Part shown: positions 34,018-42,527 of the stretch, piece after piece
Layout: every line of letters starts with the position of its first letter
Numbering within the stretch: position 1 is the stretch's first letter
Assembly: GCF_031157255.1 (NCBI RefSeq)
Contig: NZ_JAVIFX010000010.1
Coordinates: 124,001-188,000, forward strand
Source: Bradyrhizobium sp. LHD-71
GTDB taxonomy: Bacteria; Pseudomonadota; Alphaproteobacteria; Rhizobiales; Xanthobacteraceae
DNA: 64,000 nucleotides
Direction: 5' to 3'
The notes under the pieces: generated by a model
What the model was told of the DNA's origin: nothing
Seen by the model: the letters and a program-made list of their open reading frames with translations, nothing else
Database searches by the model: none
Made by a program: the position numbers and the translations under genes

Positions 34018-35078
34018 GCAGCCTTCTCCGCGGCGGATGCGCGGCTGTGTCCTGAGCCAGGGATTGCCATGTAACAGGCAGCCTGGTGTCCGGCGCCGTC
34101 GAGGTCGGTGAGTGTCGGGCTTGCCGCCGAGCACATCGGTTCGGCGGAGGCACAGCGGGTGTGGAACCGGCAACCGGGTGGAGGATCAATCGGGTTCGGC
34201 GGATCCCCGGTGATCGGCGGTGTCTCTGTGCGGTTGTCGGGATCGGCAGCCGGCATCGCGGCGAGCAGGGCGCGGGTATAGGGATGCGCCGGCGCGTCCC
34301 AGACCTGGTCCACGGGACCGAGCTCGACGACCTCGCCAAGATACATCACCAGCACGCGATCGGAGATGTAGCGCACGACATTGAGGTCGTGGCTGATGAA
34401 CAGGTAAGTCAGCCCGAACTCGCTCTTCAGGTCCGCAAGCAGGTTCAACACCTGTGCCTCCACCGACTTGTCGAGTGCCGAGACCGCTTCGTCGAGGATC
34501 ACCAGGCGCGGCGATAGCGCCAGGGCGCGGGCAATGTTGACGCGCTGGCGCTGGCCGCCGGAGATTTCGTGCGGATAGCGGTTGGCGAAGGTTTCAGGAC
34601 GCAGTCCCACCTTGTCGAGCAGCTCGCGTGCGAGCTTGCGTGCCGGCGCATCGTCCATTCCGTGCACCTTGGGCCCGAACGCGATCGACTCTTCGATGGT
34701 CAGGCGCGGGTTGAGCGAAGCGTAGCTGTCCTGGAACACCATCTGCATGCCGCGTCGCAACTCGCGCAGCGACAGCGCGCGGCCGACCTGCATGCCATCG
34801 TAGAGGATCTCGCCGGCGTCGCGGGTCATCAGATGCATCAGCAGGCGCGCGGTCGTCGATTTGCCGCAACCGGATTCGCCGACGATGCCGACGGTCTCGC
34901 CTTTGGCGATCTCGAACGAGACGTTGTCCACGGCGCGCACGGTCCTGGCCTTGGAAAGCAATCCGCCGCGGACCGGGAAGTGCTTGGTAAGGCCGACGAC
35001 CTTGAGCAACGGCTGGGCTGCCCCGCCGAAGTCCTCAATTCGCTCGAGCATGGCCTTTGGCAATGTGGCTTCGCTCAT
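34014..35078 (-). CDS. Peptide ABC transporter ATP-binding protein, DppF-like
   Basis: This second ATPase of the transporter has 354 residues. Walker A is GESGCGKST, the signature is ISGGQRQR, and Walker B is LVILDEAVSALD, with Ala-Val in place of the usual Pro-Thr. The C-terminal Cys-containing block is GCRFHTRCASAEPMC. It starts four bases after the DppC-like stop and overlaps the DppD-like start. In many such operons the DppD gene comes first; here the order is reversed. Confidence 0.93.
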   Translation of the reverse strand: MSEATLPKAMLERIEDFGGAAQPLLKVVGLTKHFPVRGGLLSKARTVRAVDNVSFEIAKGETVGIVGESGCGKSTTARLLMHLMTRDAGEILYDGMQVGRALSLRELRRGMQMVFQDSYASLNPRLTIEESIAFGPKVHGMDDAPARKLARELLDKVGLRPETFANRYPHEISGGQRQRVNIARALALSPRLVILDEAVSALDKSVEAQVLNLLADLKSEFGLTYLFISHDLNVVRYISDRVLVMYLGEVVELGPVDQVWDAPAHPYTRALLAAMPAADPDNRTETPPITGDPPNPIDPPPGCRFHTRCASAEPMCSAASPTLTDLDGAGHQAACYMAIPGSGHSRASAAEKAA

Positions 35079-35082
35079 GGGG

Positions 35083-35970
35083 TCACTCCCGGATATCCAT
35101 GGCGCTGCGCAAGCCGTCGCTCAAAAGGTTGAAGCAGATCGACACCGCGAAGATCATCACACCTGGCAGGGCGGCAACCCATGGATTGACGTAGATCGCC
35201 GTCCGCAGCGTGTTGAGCATCAGTCCCCATTCCGGCTCCGGCGGTTTGGTGCCCAGGCCAAGGAACGACAGGCCTGCGGCGAGGATCATTGAAACGGAGA
35301 TCAGGCCGGTCGAGTAGACGAAGATCGGCCCGAGCACGTTGCCGAGGATGTGCACCCGCATGATCGTCAGCGCGCCTGCGCCGGACGCCCGCGCGGCATC
35401 GACGAAGTCCATGTTGCGCACGCCGGTAGTGACGCTCTCGGCGACGCGGGTAATCTGCGGTACGAAAACGATCGTCAGCGACACAATGGAGTTGACGATG
35501 CCGGCGCCGAGCGCGCCCGAAATGGCAATCGCCAGCAGCACGGAGGGGAAGGCGAAGAACACGTCGACCGTGCGCATGATCGCCGTGTTGAGCTTGCCGC
35601 CGACATAGCCCGCGACGATCCCAAGCACCGTGCCGATCATGAACGCGAAGACCACCGGCAGGATGCCGATGATCAGCGAGAGCCGACCGCCATAGATCAG
35701 GCGCGCCAGCATGTCGCGTCCGAGTTCGTCCGAGCCGAGCGGATAGTTGGGCGTGCCGATCGGCCGGAGGCGGCGGATCATCGATCCCTGATAGGGATCG
35801 GCAAGCCCGAGCCAGGGTGCAAACAGCGCGGAGAGAAAGATCGCGATCAGCACACATGCGCAGATCAAGCTCACCTTGTCGCGCAGAATGCGCCGGCCGA
35901 CCGTTCCCCAGTAGCCGCGCGTCTTGGTGACGGGGGCGGCTTGCAGCACGGATTCGGTGATCACGGTCAT
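35083..35970 (-). CDS. Peptide ABC transporter permease, DppC-like
   Basis: This 295-residue inner-membrane permease has a cytoplasmic N-terminus, a first helix at about 30-55 and five further helices. The DppC-type block IRRLRPIGTPNYPLGSDELG precedes RDMLARLIYGGRLSLIIGIL. The ATPase-contact EAA-like loop is DAARASGAGALTIMRVHILG. It is 18 bases downstream of the DppB-like gene and forms the membrane channel with it. Confidence 0.94.
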   Translation of the reverse strand: MTVITESVLQAAPVTKTRGYWGTVGRRILRDKVSLICACVLIAIFLSALFAPWLGLADPYQGSMIRRLRPIGTPNYPLGSDELGRDMLARLIYGGRLSLIIGILPVVFAFMIGTVLGIVAGYVGGKLNTAIMRTVDVFFAFPSVLLAIAISGALGAGIVNSIVSLTIVFVPQITRVAESVTTGVRNMDFVDAARASGAGALTIMRVHILGNVLGPIFVYSTGLISVSMILAAGLSFLGLGTKPPEPEWGLMLNTLRTAIYVNPWVAALPGVMIFAVSICFNLLSDGLRSAMDIRE

Positions 35971-35988
35971 GGCGGTGTCCTCATGGGC

Positions 35989-36942
35989 TTACCCTCGCTT
36001 GATGCGCGGATCGATCGACGCCTGTGCGATGTCGACCATGAGGTTGAGGAAAACGAAGAACAGCGCCAGCACCAAAATCGTGCCCTGCAGCAATGGCAGG
36101 TCGCGCTGGAAGATGGCCGAGTTCAGAAGCAGCCCCGAGCCCGGCCACGAAAACACCGTTTCGATCAGGATCGAGCCGCCGAGCATATAACCGAGCTGAA
36201 GGCCCATGACCGCGAGTGCGGTCGGCGCGGCGTTCTTGATGACGTGGCGGAACACGTGAGTTTCGCTGAGGCCCTTGGCGCGCAACGCTTCGACGAAATC
36301 CTGCGAAAGGATATCGCCGGTCAGCGCCCGTACGGTGCGGGTGACGATACCCATTGGAATGACAGACGTGGTGATGGCGGGAAGAACGAGGTAGCTTAAG
36401 TGCGCCCAATCCCATTTCCATTCGCCGGAGCCGCCGGGCCCGGCACCGACCGCGGGCAGCCAGTTCAGTTGCACGGAAAAGATGATGACCAGCACCATGC
36501 CGAGCCAGTAGTGCGGCAGTGAAACGCCGGCGATCGCGACCGACGTGGCGACCTTGTCGATCCAGGTGTTGCGGAAGTAGCCGGCGACGATGCCGAAGAA
36601 CAGGCCGAGCGTGAAGCCGATCACTGCTGCGACAACGGCGAGTGTGACGGTGTTGGCAACCGCACGGATCACTTCCGACAGCACCGGCCGGCCGGTCGCA
36701 ATCGAGTTGCCAAGGTCGCCATGCACTGCCTTCCAGAGCCAAAGGCCGAACTGAACCGGCAGCGGACGGTCGAAGCCGTAGGCTGTGCGCAGTTGCGCGG
36801 CGAGCTCTTGCGACGCGTCGGCCGGAAGCACGGCAACGAGAGGGTCGCCGGGCGTGATGTGGACGAGCAGGAAGCAAACCAGTGCGACGCTCAAAACAAT
36901 TGGAACTGCGTAGACGAAACGCCGCGCAACATAGGCAAGCAC
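35989..36942 (-). CDS. Peptide ABC transporter permease, DppB-like
   Basis: This 317-residue permease starts at GTG 36942. The N-terminus has the family stretch HITPGDPLVAVLP, and about six helices follow. The ATPase-contact loop is VEALRAKGLSETHVFRHVIK. It is separated from the upstream binding-protein gene by 106 bases that carry a strong hairpin, so translation and message level may differ between the binding protein and the membrane parts. Confidence 0.94.
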   Translation of the reverse strand: MLAYVARRFVYAVPIVLSVALVCFLLVHITPGDPLVAVLPADASQELAAQLRTAYGFDRPLPVQFGLWLWKAVHGDLGNSIATGRPVLSEVIRAVANTVTLAVVAAVIGFTLGLFFGIVAGYFRNTWIDKVATSVAIAGVSLPHYWLGMVLVIIFSVQLNWLPAVGAGPGGSGEWKWDWAHLSYLVLPAITTSVIPMGIVTRTVRALTGDILSQDFVEALRAKGLSETHVFRHVIKNAAPTALAVMGLQLGYMLGGSILIETVFSWPGSGLLLNSAIFQRDLPLLQGTILVLALFFVFLNLMVDIAQASIDPRIKRG

Positions 36943-37004
36943 GAGTCACCCTTTGGTCATGCGAATTGCTGTGCCCTTTGAAAGGCCGAGTGACGAAAGT
37001 TGCA

Positions 37005-37032
37005 GGCCCGGATGCGCGGGGGCATCCGGGCC
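37005..37032 (-). terminator. Strong intercistronic hairpin between binding protein and permeases
   Basis: A perfect 11-bp stem, GGCCCGGATGC / GCATCCGGGCC, with a 6-base loop lies between the binding-protein stop and the DppB-like start. It has no T-tract, so it is more likely an mRNA-stabilising or attenuating hairpin than a full terminator. Confidence 0.55.
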
Positions 37033-37048
37033 GCCATCCCTGTTGAGC

Positions 37049-38788
37049 TTACGGTGTCATCGACATGGTCGAGAAATCGACGAACCAGCTTTTCGGTTGC
37101 ACGAGGCCCTTGATTTTTGCCGTCATCGCGCGCGGGCCGACGTCGTGGGCGACATAGAGGAACGCCGCATCATCCACCGAGGCGGCGTGCAGTTCGGCGA
37201 GCGCGGCATCGCGTTCCTTCGGATCGAAGGTCTCGCGCGCCTTTTTCACCAGAGCATCAAATTTGGGATCGTTGATGAAGCCCCAGTTGTTCGACACCGG
37301 CGGTGCCATCGATGACTGCAGGAAACGGACCATGGCAAAGAACGGGTCCATTGCGGCGTAGGTCACGTTGGTCGCGTGAGCGCCGTTTGCAGACGGATCC
37401 TTTGCGCCGCGACGCCAGTTGGTGAAGAGCGTATTCCACTCGATTACGTCGAGCTGGACGTCGAAGTAGCATTCCGCCAGCGCCTGCTGCAGGTATTCGT
37501 TCATGGGCAGCGGCTGCATCTGCCCCGAACCGGATGCCGAGGTCTGAGTCTTCACCGTCAGCTTCTTTGAAGGGCCGTAGCCGGCTTCCTGCATCAGCTT
37601 CTGGGCGGCCGCCTTGTCGTACTTGATCTCGAAGGTCGGTTTGCCGCGCCAGGGATGTCCTGGCTCGAAGGTGCCGGTCGCGGGCACCATGAGCCCAGCA
37701 AGGAGTCCGTCCTTCATGCCTTCGCGATCGACGCACAGGTTGGCGGCCTTGCGAACGCGGATGTCGTTCCAGGGCGAGCCCTCGATGCGTGAGAACTGCC
37801 ACGGCCAGACGTGCGGCTGCTCGTTCGAATAGATCGTGAACCCGCGCTGCTTGAGTTGTGGGACGGCATCAGGCGCCGGCGCCTCGATCCAGTCGACCTG
37901 GCCTGAGAGCAGGGCGGCGGTGCGTGCGTTCGCCTCCGGCATCGGCAACATGACCATGCGGTCAACTTTCGGCACGCGTGCCTTGTCCCAATACTCAGGG
38001 TTCTTCACCACCTCGAGCCGTTCGCGCGGCGTGAATTTCGACATCTTCCACGGCCCGGTGCCGGAGGCATCGGCGGCAAAGGCCGCCCAGGCAGCCTGCG
38101 ATTTCGCTTTGGCGTCGGCGCCCGGGGCGCTCTCGTAGAGCTTCTGCCACTTCGAAGGGCTCGCCATGAACAGATTGGTCAGATTGATCGGCAGGAAGCT
38201 GTCCGGCTCTTTGGTCGAAAGTTCCACCGTGAGATCATCGATCTTGCGCGCGGACGCCAGGGTCGGCATGCGCGATGCGGTCACGCCGACCTGGCTGGCG
38301 TCGAATTGCGGCGCGTCCTGCTTGAGCACCTTCTCGACATTCCAGACGACCGCGTCGGCATTGAACGGCGAGCCGTCATGGAATTTGACGCCGGGTCGAA
38401 GCTTGAACACCCACTTGGTCTTGTCGTCGGGATTGACGGCCCACTCGGTCGCCAGGCCGGGAACGACAACACTCGCCTTGTCCGATGACGAGAGGTCCCA
38501 TCCGGTCAGGGCGTCATACATTGTGAGGCCCGTGAAACGGTTGCCTTCGAAGCCCTGATCCGGCTGGCCAAGCGTCCGCGGAATATCCGCGGCGGTCATG
38601 CCGATCCGCACCACGGTTTCGGCGACCGCGGCCTGCGCCAAAACGAACGACGCGGCGACTGCCATCATTGCCAGCGCCATAGGCGAGCGAAGCGACGCCG
38701 TTCTTCGAACGATTACGGGCGAGCGAAGCGACGCCGTCCCCTTAACGGCTGTGGCAGGTTCTTGTGTTGCGGACTTGATTGTATGCAT
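37049..38788 (-). CDS. Peptide ABC transporter substrate-binding protein (SBP_bac_5)
   Basis: This periplasmic binding protein of the DppA/OppA family has 579 residues from ATG 38788, which has GGAG eight bases upstream. GTG 38797 is also possible. Family blocks include VPGLATEWAVNPDDKTKWVF and LRPGVKFHDGSPFNADAVVW. The N-terminus before the signal helix contains TASLRSP twice, 12 residues apart, encoded by a 19-base direct repeat; it is unusually long and basic. The hydrophobic signal segment is MALAMMAVAASFVLAQAAVA. It heads the dpp-like operon and is a paralogue of the divergent gene at 39180. Confidence 0.92.
   Translation of the reverse strand: MHTIKSATQEPATAVKGTASLRSPVIVRRTASLRSPMALAMMAVAASFVLAQAAVAETVVRIGMTAADIPRTLGQPDQGFEGNRFTGLTMYDALTGWDLSSSDKASVVVPGLATEWAVNPDDKTKWVFKLRPGVKFHDGSPFNADAVVWNVEKVLKQDAPQFDASQVGVTASRMPTLASARKIDDLTVELSTKEPDSFLPINLTNLFMASPSKWQKLYESAPGADAKAKSQAAWAAFAADASGTGPWKMSKFTPRERLEVVKNPEYWDKARVPKVDRMVMLPMPEANARTAALLSGQVDWIEAPAPDAVPQLKQRGFTIYSNEQPHVWPWQFSRIEGSPWNDIRVRKAANLCVDREGMKDGLLAGLMVPATGTFEPGHPWRGKPTFEIKYDKAAAQKLMQEAGYGPSKKLTVKTQTSASGSGQMQPLPMNEYLQQALAECYFDVQLDVIEWNTLFTNWRRGAKDPSANGAHATNVTYAAMDPFFAMVRFLQSSMAPPVSNNWGFINDPKFDALVKKARETFDPKERDAALAELHAASVDDAAFLYVAHDVGPRAMTAKIKGLVQPKSWFVDFSTMSMTP
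38682..38736. repeat. 19-bp direct repeat inside a signal-peptide coding region
   Basis: The 19-mer GGCGAGCGAAGCGACGCCG occurs exactly at 38682-38700 and 38718-38736, with a 36-base period. It keeps the reading frame and adds two TASLRSP units to the binding protein. The core GAGCGAAGCGA also occurs in the palindromic elements at 42422-42510 and, as GAGCGAAGCGAT, at 61665-61746. This suggests part of a dispersed repeat family has entered a gene. Confidence 0.75.
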
Positions 38789-39179
38789 CGACTTCACTCC
38801 AGCTTCATTGTGGCTAAGAGTTATGCAACGGCTGTGCCAGCGTTCCTGGCCGCTGCGATGACGCTGCGTCGGCGGGCCTGCCGCGAAGCAATCAAAAAGT
38901 TTATGATGCTGCAGGCGGTTATTGGCCGCTCTTGAAAAGATTGTCCTCGTTGCCCTGCGTCATTAGACGAAAGCACGGGAGAGTGCGTCATCGCGACGCG
39001 CGGACTGAGCGGTCGATCATGCGGGCGGTGTGGCGCGAGAAGCGGCAACGCTGCTGCAGATTGCATCAGGCGTTATCCGTCGTGTCAATCGAAAGTCGAA
39101 CACTGCGCACCTGAGGGCTTTGCTGGCACTCGGCTTGCTTCAATGCAGCGTCAACATGCCGCTGACTTGGAGCTCCTCA
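38789..39179. promoter_or_regulatory. Divergent promoter region of two binding-protein genes
   Basis: This 391-base region separates the two paralogous binding-protein genes. It must contain promoters for both directions. I see no convincing gene, RNA or clear operator in it; an 81-codon minus-strand frame at 38821-39066 lacks recognisable features. Confidence 0.5.
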
Positions 39180-40778
39180 ATGCGTTTCCGGAATCTGATT
39201 GTTCTTACCATGGCGGCGGTGGCGCCGTGCGCCATGAGCCCCGCCAAAGCCGAGACCGTGGTTAGATACGGCATCTCGATGGCCGATATCCCGCTGACGA
39301 CCGGCCAGCCGGATCGTGGCGCGGGCGGGTATCAATTCACCGGCTACACGCTCTACGACCCGCTGGTCGCATGGGAAATGGATGTGGCTGAGCGGCCGGG
39401 CAAGCTGGTGCCCGGGCTGGCCACCGAATGGAAAGTCGACGCGGCCGACAAGAAGAAGTGGATCTTTGCTCTGCGACGCGGCGTCAAGTTCCACGACGGT
39501 AGCGACTTCAACGCGGATGCCGTGATCTGGAATCTTGACAAGGTCCTGAACGAGAAGGCGCCGCAGTTCGACAAGCGGCAAAGCGCGCAGGTCCGTACGC
39601 GCCTGCCGTCGATCGCAGGCTACGCCAAGCTCGACGACTTCACCGTCGAGATCACGACCAAAGAGGTGGACTCCTTTTTCCCATACCAGATGCTCTGGTT
39701 CCTCGTCTCGAGCCCGGCGCAGTATGAGAATGTCGGCAAGGACTGGGACAAATTCGCCTCGCAGCCATCCGGCACGGGTCCCTTCAAGCTGGGCAAGCTG
39801 GTGCCGCGCGAACTGGCGGAGCTGGTGAAGAACCCTGATTACTGGAACAAGAGTCGGCTGGCGAAATCGGACAGGCTGGTGCTGGTGCCGATGCCGGAAG
39901 CGTTGACGCGCACCAACGCGCTGCTGTCGGGACAGGTCGACCTGATCGAAACGCCGGCGCCCGATGCCGTGCCGCAACTGAAGTCTGCCGGTATGAAGAT
40001 CGTCGACAATGTCACGCCGCACGTCTGGAACTATCACTTGAGCGTGCTGCCCGGCTCGCCGTGGACCGACATCCGCCTGCGCAAGGCCCTGAACCTTGCT
40101 ATCGATCGCGAGGCGGTGGTCGGCCTGATGAACGGGCTCGCAAAACCGGCCAAGGGGCAGGTCGACCCGTCGAGCCCGTGGTTCGGCAAGCCGACGTTCG
40201 ACATCAAGTACGACCTCGCTGCAGCCAAGAAGCTGGTCGAGGAGGCGGGATATTCGAAAGCGAAGCCGCTGAAGACGACATTCGTCATCGCCCAGGGCGG
40301 CACCGGGCAGATGTTGTCGCTGCCGATGAACGAGTTTCTGCAGCAGAGTTTCAAGGAGATCGGCATCGACGTCGATTTCAAGGTGGTCGAGCTCGAGACG
40401 CTGTACACGCACTGGCGCAAGGGCGCCAAGGACGAAATGAACGCCAATATCACGTCGAACAACATCGCCTACGTCACCTCTGATCCGCTGTATGCGATCG
40501 TCCGGTTCTTTCACTCCGGCCAGGCGGCCCCGGTCGGCGTGAATTGGGGCTTCTACGCAAATCCCAAGGTGGATGCGCTGATCGATGCTGCGAAGCAGAA
40601 CTTCGATCCGGTGAGGCAGGACGAACTGCTGGCCGAGGCCCATCAGCAGATCGTCGACGATGCGGTGCTGGTGTGGGTGGTGCACGACACCAATCCGCAT
40701 GCCCTGTCGCCGAAGGTCAAGAAGTTCATGCAGGCGCAGCACTGGTTTCAGGATTTGACGACGATCGGGCTGGAGTGA
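39180..40778 (+). CDS. Peptide ABC transporter substrate-binding protein, paralogue
   Basis: This 532-residue DppA/OppA-family periplasmic protein starts at ATG 39180 with GGAG eight bases upstream. The signal peptide is about 27 residues (RFRNLIVLTMAAVAPCAMSPAKA). It closely resembles the divergent protein: LVPGLATEWKVDAADKKKWI and LRRGVKFHDGSDFNADAVIW match it almost position by position. No permease genes follow; a gamma-glutamyltransferase does. It probably feeds the same DppBCFD channel with a different peptide. A hairpin follows the stop. Confidence 0.92.
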   Translation: MRFRNLIVLTMAAVAPCAMSPAKAETVVRYGISMADIPLTTGQPDRGAGGYQFTGYTLYDPLVAWEMDVAERPGKLVPGLATEWKVDAADKKKWIFALRRGVKFHDGSDFNADAVIWNLDKVLNEKAPQFDKRQSAQVRTRLPSIAGYAKLDDFTVEITTKEVDSFFPYQMLWFLVSSPAQYENVGKDWDKFASQPSGTGPFKLGKLVPRELAELVKNPDYWNKSRLAKSDRLVLVPMPEALTRTNALLSGQVDLIETPAPDAVPQLKSAGMKIVDNVTPHVWNYHLSVLPGSPWTDIRLRKALNLAIDREAVVGLMNGLAKPAKGQVDPSSPWFGKPTFDIKYDLAAAKKLVEEAGYSKAKPLKTTFVIAQGGTGQMLSLPMNEFLQQSFKEIGIDVDFKVVELETLYTHWRKGAKDEMNANITSNNIAYVTSDPLYAIVRFFHSGQAAPVGVNWGFYANPKVDALIDAAKQNFDPVRQDELLAEAHQQIVDDAVLVWVVHDTNPHALSPKVKKFMQAQHWFQDLTTIGLE

Positions 40779-40790
40779 ATAAGAGGGGGC

Positions 40791-40808
40791 GGCATCCGGC
40801 CGGATGCC
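40791..40808. terminator. 18-bp perfect palindrome after the second binding-protein gene
   Basis: GGCATCCGGCCGGATGCC is fully palindromic and flanked by GC-rich sequence. Its arm GGCATCCGG repeats that of the hairpin at 37005-37032, which follows the paralogous binding-protein gene. It has no T-tract; mRNA stabilisation or attenuation before the transferase gene is likely. Confidence 0.45.
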
Positions 40809-40832
40809 CCTCGCTCTCACCGGATTTGTGCA

Positions 40833-42422
40833 ATGCTGAATACTCCGCGTTCCCGCCGTGGCATGGTGACATCGCCGCACCATCTCGCCAGCGAAGCGGG
40901 CGTTCGCGTGCTGCGTGAAGGCGGTAACGCCATCGAGGCGGCGGTCGCCATGGCCGCGAGCCTTGCGGTGGTCTATCCGCACATGACGTCAATCGGCGGC
41001 GATGGCTTCTGGCTGATCGCGCCGAAGGGGCGTCAGCCGATCGCTGTCGATGCTTGTGGCGGCGCTGCCGCGCTTGCGACCGCGCCGATGTATGCCTCGC
41101 AGGGGCACGCAGCGATACCGCAGCGCGGGCCACTTGCAGCCAACACGGTGGCCGGCACCTTGTCCGGATGGGCGGAGGCGCTTGCGATCAGCAGCGAACT
41201 CGGCGGCAGGCTGCCGCTGTCGCGCCTCGTCGAGGACGCGGTGTGGTCCGGCGAGCATGGCTTCGCCGTCACCGCGAGCCAGCAGGAATTGACCGAAAGC
41301 AAGCTGCCGGAATTGAAGGATGCGCCGAATTTCGTTGCGACGTTCCTTCTCGATGGCAAGCTGCCGCGTGAAGGCGAGGTGATGAAGCTGCCGGCGCTGG
41401 CGCGCACCCTGAAGCGCATCGGCGCCAAAGGACCGATGGATTTCTACACCGGCGAGCTGTCCCGCGAGATCGCCGCCGATCTCACGCGCTGCAAGTCCCC
41501 CGTCTCGGCCGAAGACCTTGCGGCCCATCGCGCACAGCGGCGCGAACCGCTCTCCGTCGGCGTCAAGGGCGCGGAGCTGTTCAACTTCCCACCGCCGACG
41601 CAAGGCCTGTCATCGCTGATGATCCTGGCACTGTTCGAACGCCTTGGGGTCGGCGAGGCCGAAGGCTTCGACTACGTGCATGGGCTGGTCGAGGCAGCAA
41701 AGCAGGCGTTCATCGTGCGCGACCGCATCATCGGCGATCCGGGATCAATGACCGAACGCGCAGAAGATTTCCTTGGCGCGACAATTCTCGATAAGCTCGC
41801 CGCGCGGATCGATCGCAGGCGCGCGCTGCCGTGGCCGCATGTGGCGCAGCCGGGCGACACCATCTGGCTCGGCGCGATCGATGCCAGCGGGCTTGCTGTC
41901 AGCTTCATCCAGAGCATCTTCTTCGAGTTCGGCTCGGGCTGCGTGCTGGAGAACTCCGGCATCGTCTGGCAGAACCGCGGGGCGAGCTTCGCGCTCGATG
42001 GCAGCGGACCTCGCGTCATTGGCGCAGGGCGAAAGCCATTTCACACCCTCAATCCTGCGATGGCATTGTTCGCCGACGGTCGACGCATGGTCTACGGCAC
42101 CATGGGCGGGGAGGGACAGCCGCAGACGCAGTCGGCTGTATTCTCCCGCTATGCGATGTTCGGACAGAAGCTGCAGGCTGCGGTAACAGCCCCGCGCTGG
42201 CTGCTCGGCAAGACCTGGGGCGAGGAGACGATGACGCTGAAGCTCGAAAGCCGCTTCGATCCTCACTTGATTGCGCAACTGCGCGACGCCGGCCACAATG
42301 TCGAGGTGCTGCCCGCGTTCACGTCGACGATGGGGCACGCCGGCGCGATCGTGCTGCACGCCGATGGCACGTTCGAGGGCGCAACCGACCCGCGCAGCGA
42401 CGGAGCGGCGGCGGGATTTTAG
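40833..42422 (+). CDS. Gamma-glutamyltransferase family protein
   Basis: This 529-residue Ntn-hydrolase precursor should cleave itself before Thr343, in PGDTIWLGAIDASGLAVSF, to make the two subunits. The N-terminal block MVTSPHHLASEAGVRVLREGG and the later YGTMGGEGQPQ are typical of the family. No signal peptide is evident, so it is probably cytoplasmic. It lies 54 bases after a peptide-binding-protein gene, which suggests it breaks down imported gamma-glutamyl peptides or glutathione-like compounds. Closer resemblance to cephalosporin acylase-like members is possible. Confidence 0.88.
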   Translation: MLNTPRSRRGMVTSPHHLASEAGVRVLREGGNAIEAAVAMAASLAVVYPHMTSIGGDGFWLIAPKGRQPIAVDACGGAAALATAPMYASQGHAAIPQRGPLAANTVAGTLSGWAEALAISSELGGRLPLSRLVEDAVWSGEHGFAVTASQQELTESKLPELKDAPNFVATFLLDGKLPREGEVMKLPALARTLKRIGAKGPMDFYTGELSREIAADLTRCKSPVSAEDLAAHRAQRREPLSVGVKGAELFNFPPPTQGLSSLMILALFERLGVGEAEGFDYVHGLVEAAKQAFIVRDRIIGDPGSMTERAEDFLGATILDKLAARIDRRRALPWPHVAQPGDTIWLGAIDASGLAVSFIQSIFFEFGSGCVLENSGIVWQNRGASFALDGSGPRVIGAGRKPFHTLNPAMALFADGRRMVYGTMGGEGQPQTQSAVFSRYAMFGQKLQAAVTAPRWLLGKTWGEETMTLKLESRFDPHLIAQLRDAGHNVEVLPAFTSTMGHAGAIVLHADGTFEGATDPRSDGAAAGF

Positions 42423-42510
42423 TCATTGCGAGCGAAGCGAAGCAATCCAGTCTGAGTCTATCGTAACCGCCGCGCTGGATTGCTTCGTCGCTTGCGCTCC
42501 TCGCAATGAC
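42422..42510. repeat. Dispersed palindromic element
   Basis: The arm beginning GTCATTGCGAGCGAAGCGAA (42422-42450) is the inverted partner of 42475-42510, which ends CTCCTCGCAATGAC; the second arm has a 7-base insertion. The ends GTCATTGCGAG / CTCGCAATGAC are exact. The left arm starts in the transferase stop codon. This type of hairpin element is widespread in Bradyrhizobium-like genomes. Confidence 0.8.
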
Positions 42511-42527
42511 GTAAGGAGACGTGACGC

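Noticed and set aside
38682-38736. CRISPR-like direct repeat
   Set aside because: Only two short copies with one 17-base spacer, inside a gene; no array and no cas gene.
38821-39066. 81-codon minus-strand frame between the two binding-protein genes
   Set aside because: It has no ribosome site or recognisable motif and lies in what should be a divergent promoter region.
39177-40982. 601-codon minus-strand open frame
   Set aside because: It is the reverse shadow of a clear periplasmic binding-protein gene.
42422-42510. Insertion sequence end or attachment site
   Set aside because: The palindrome carries no transposase or integrase gene and matches the pattern of dispersed intergenic repeats.
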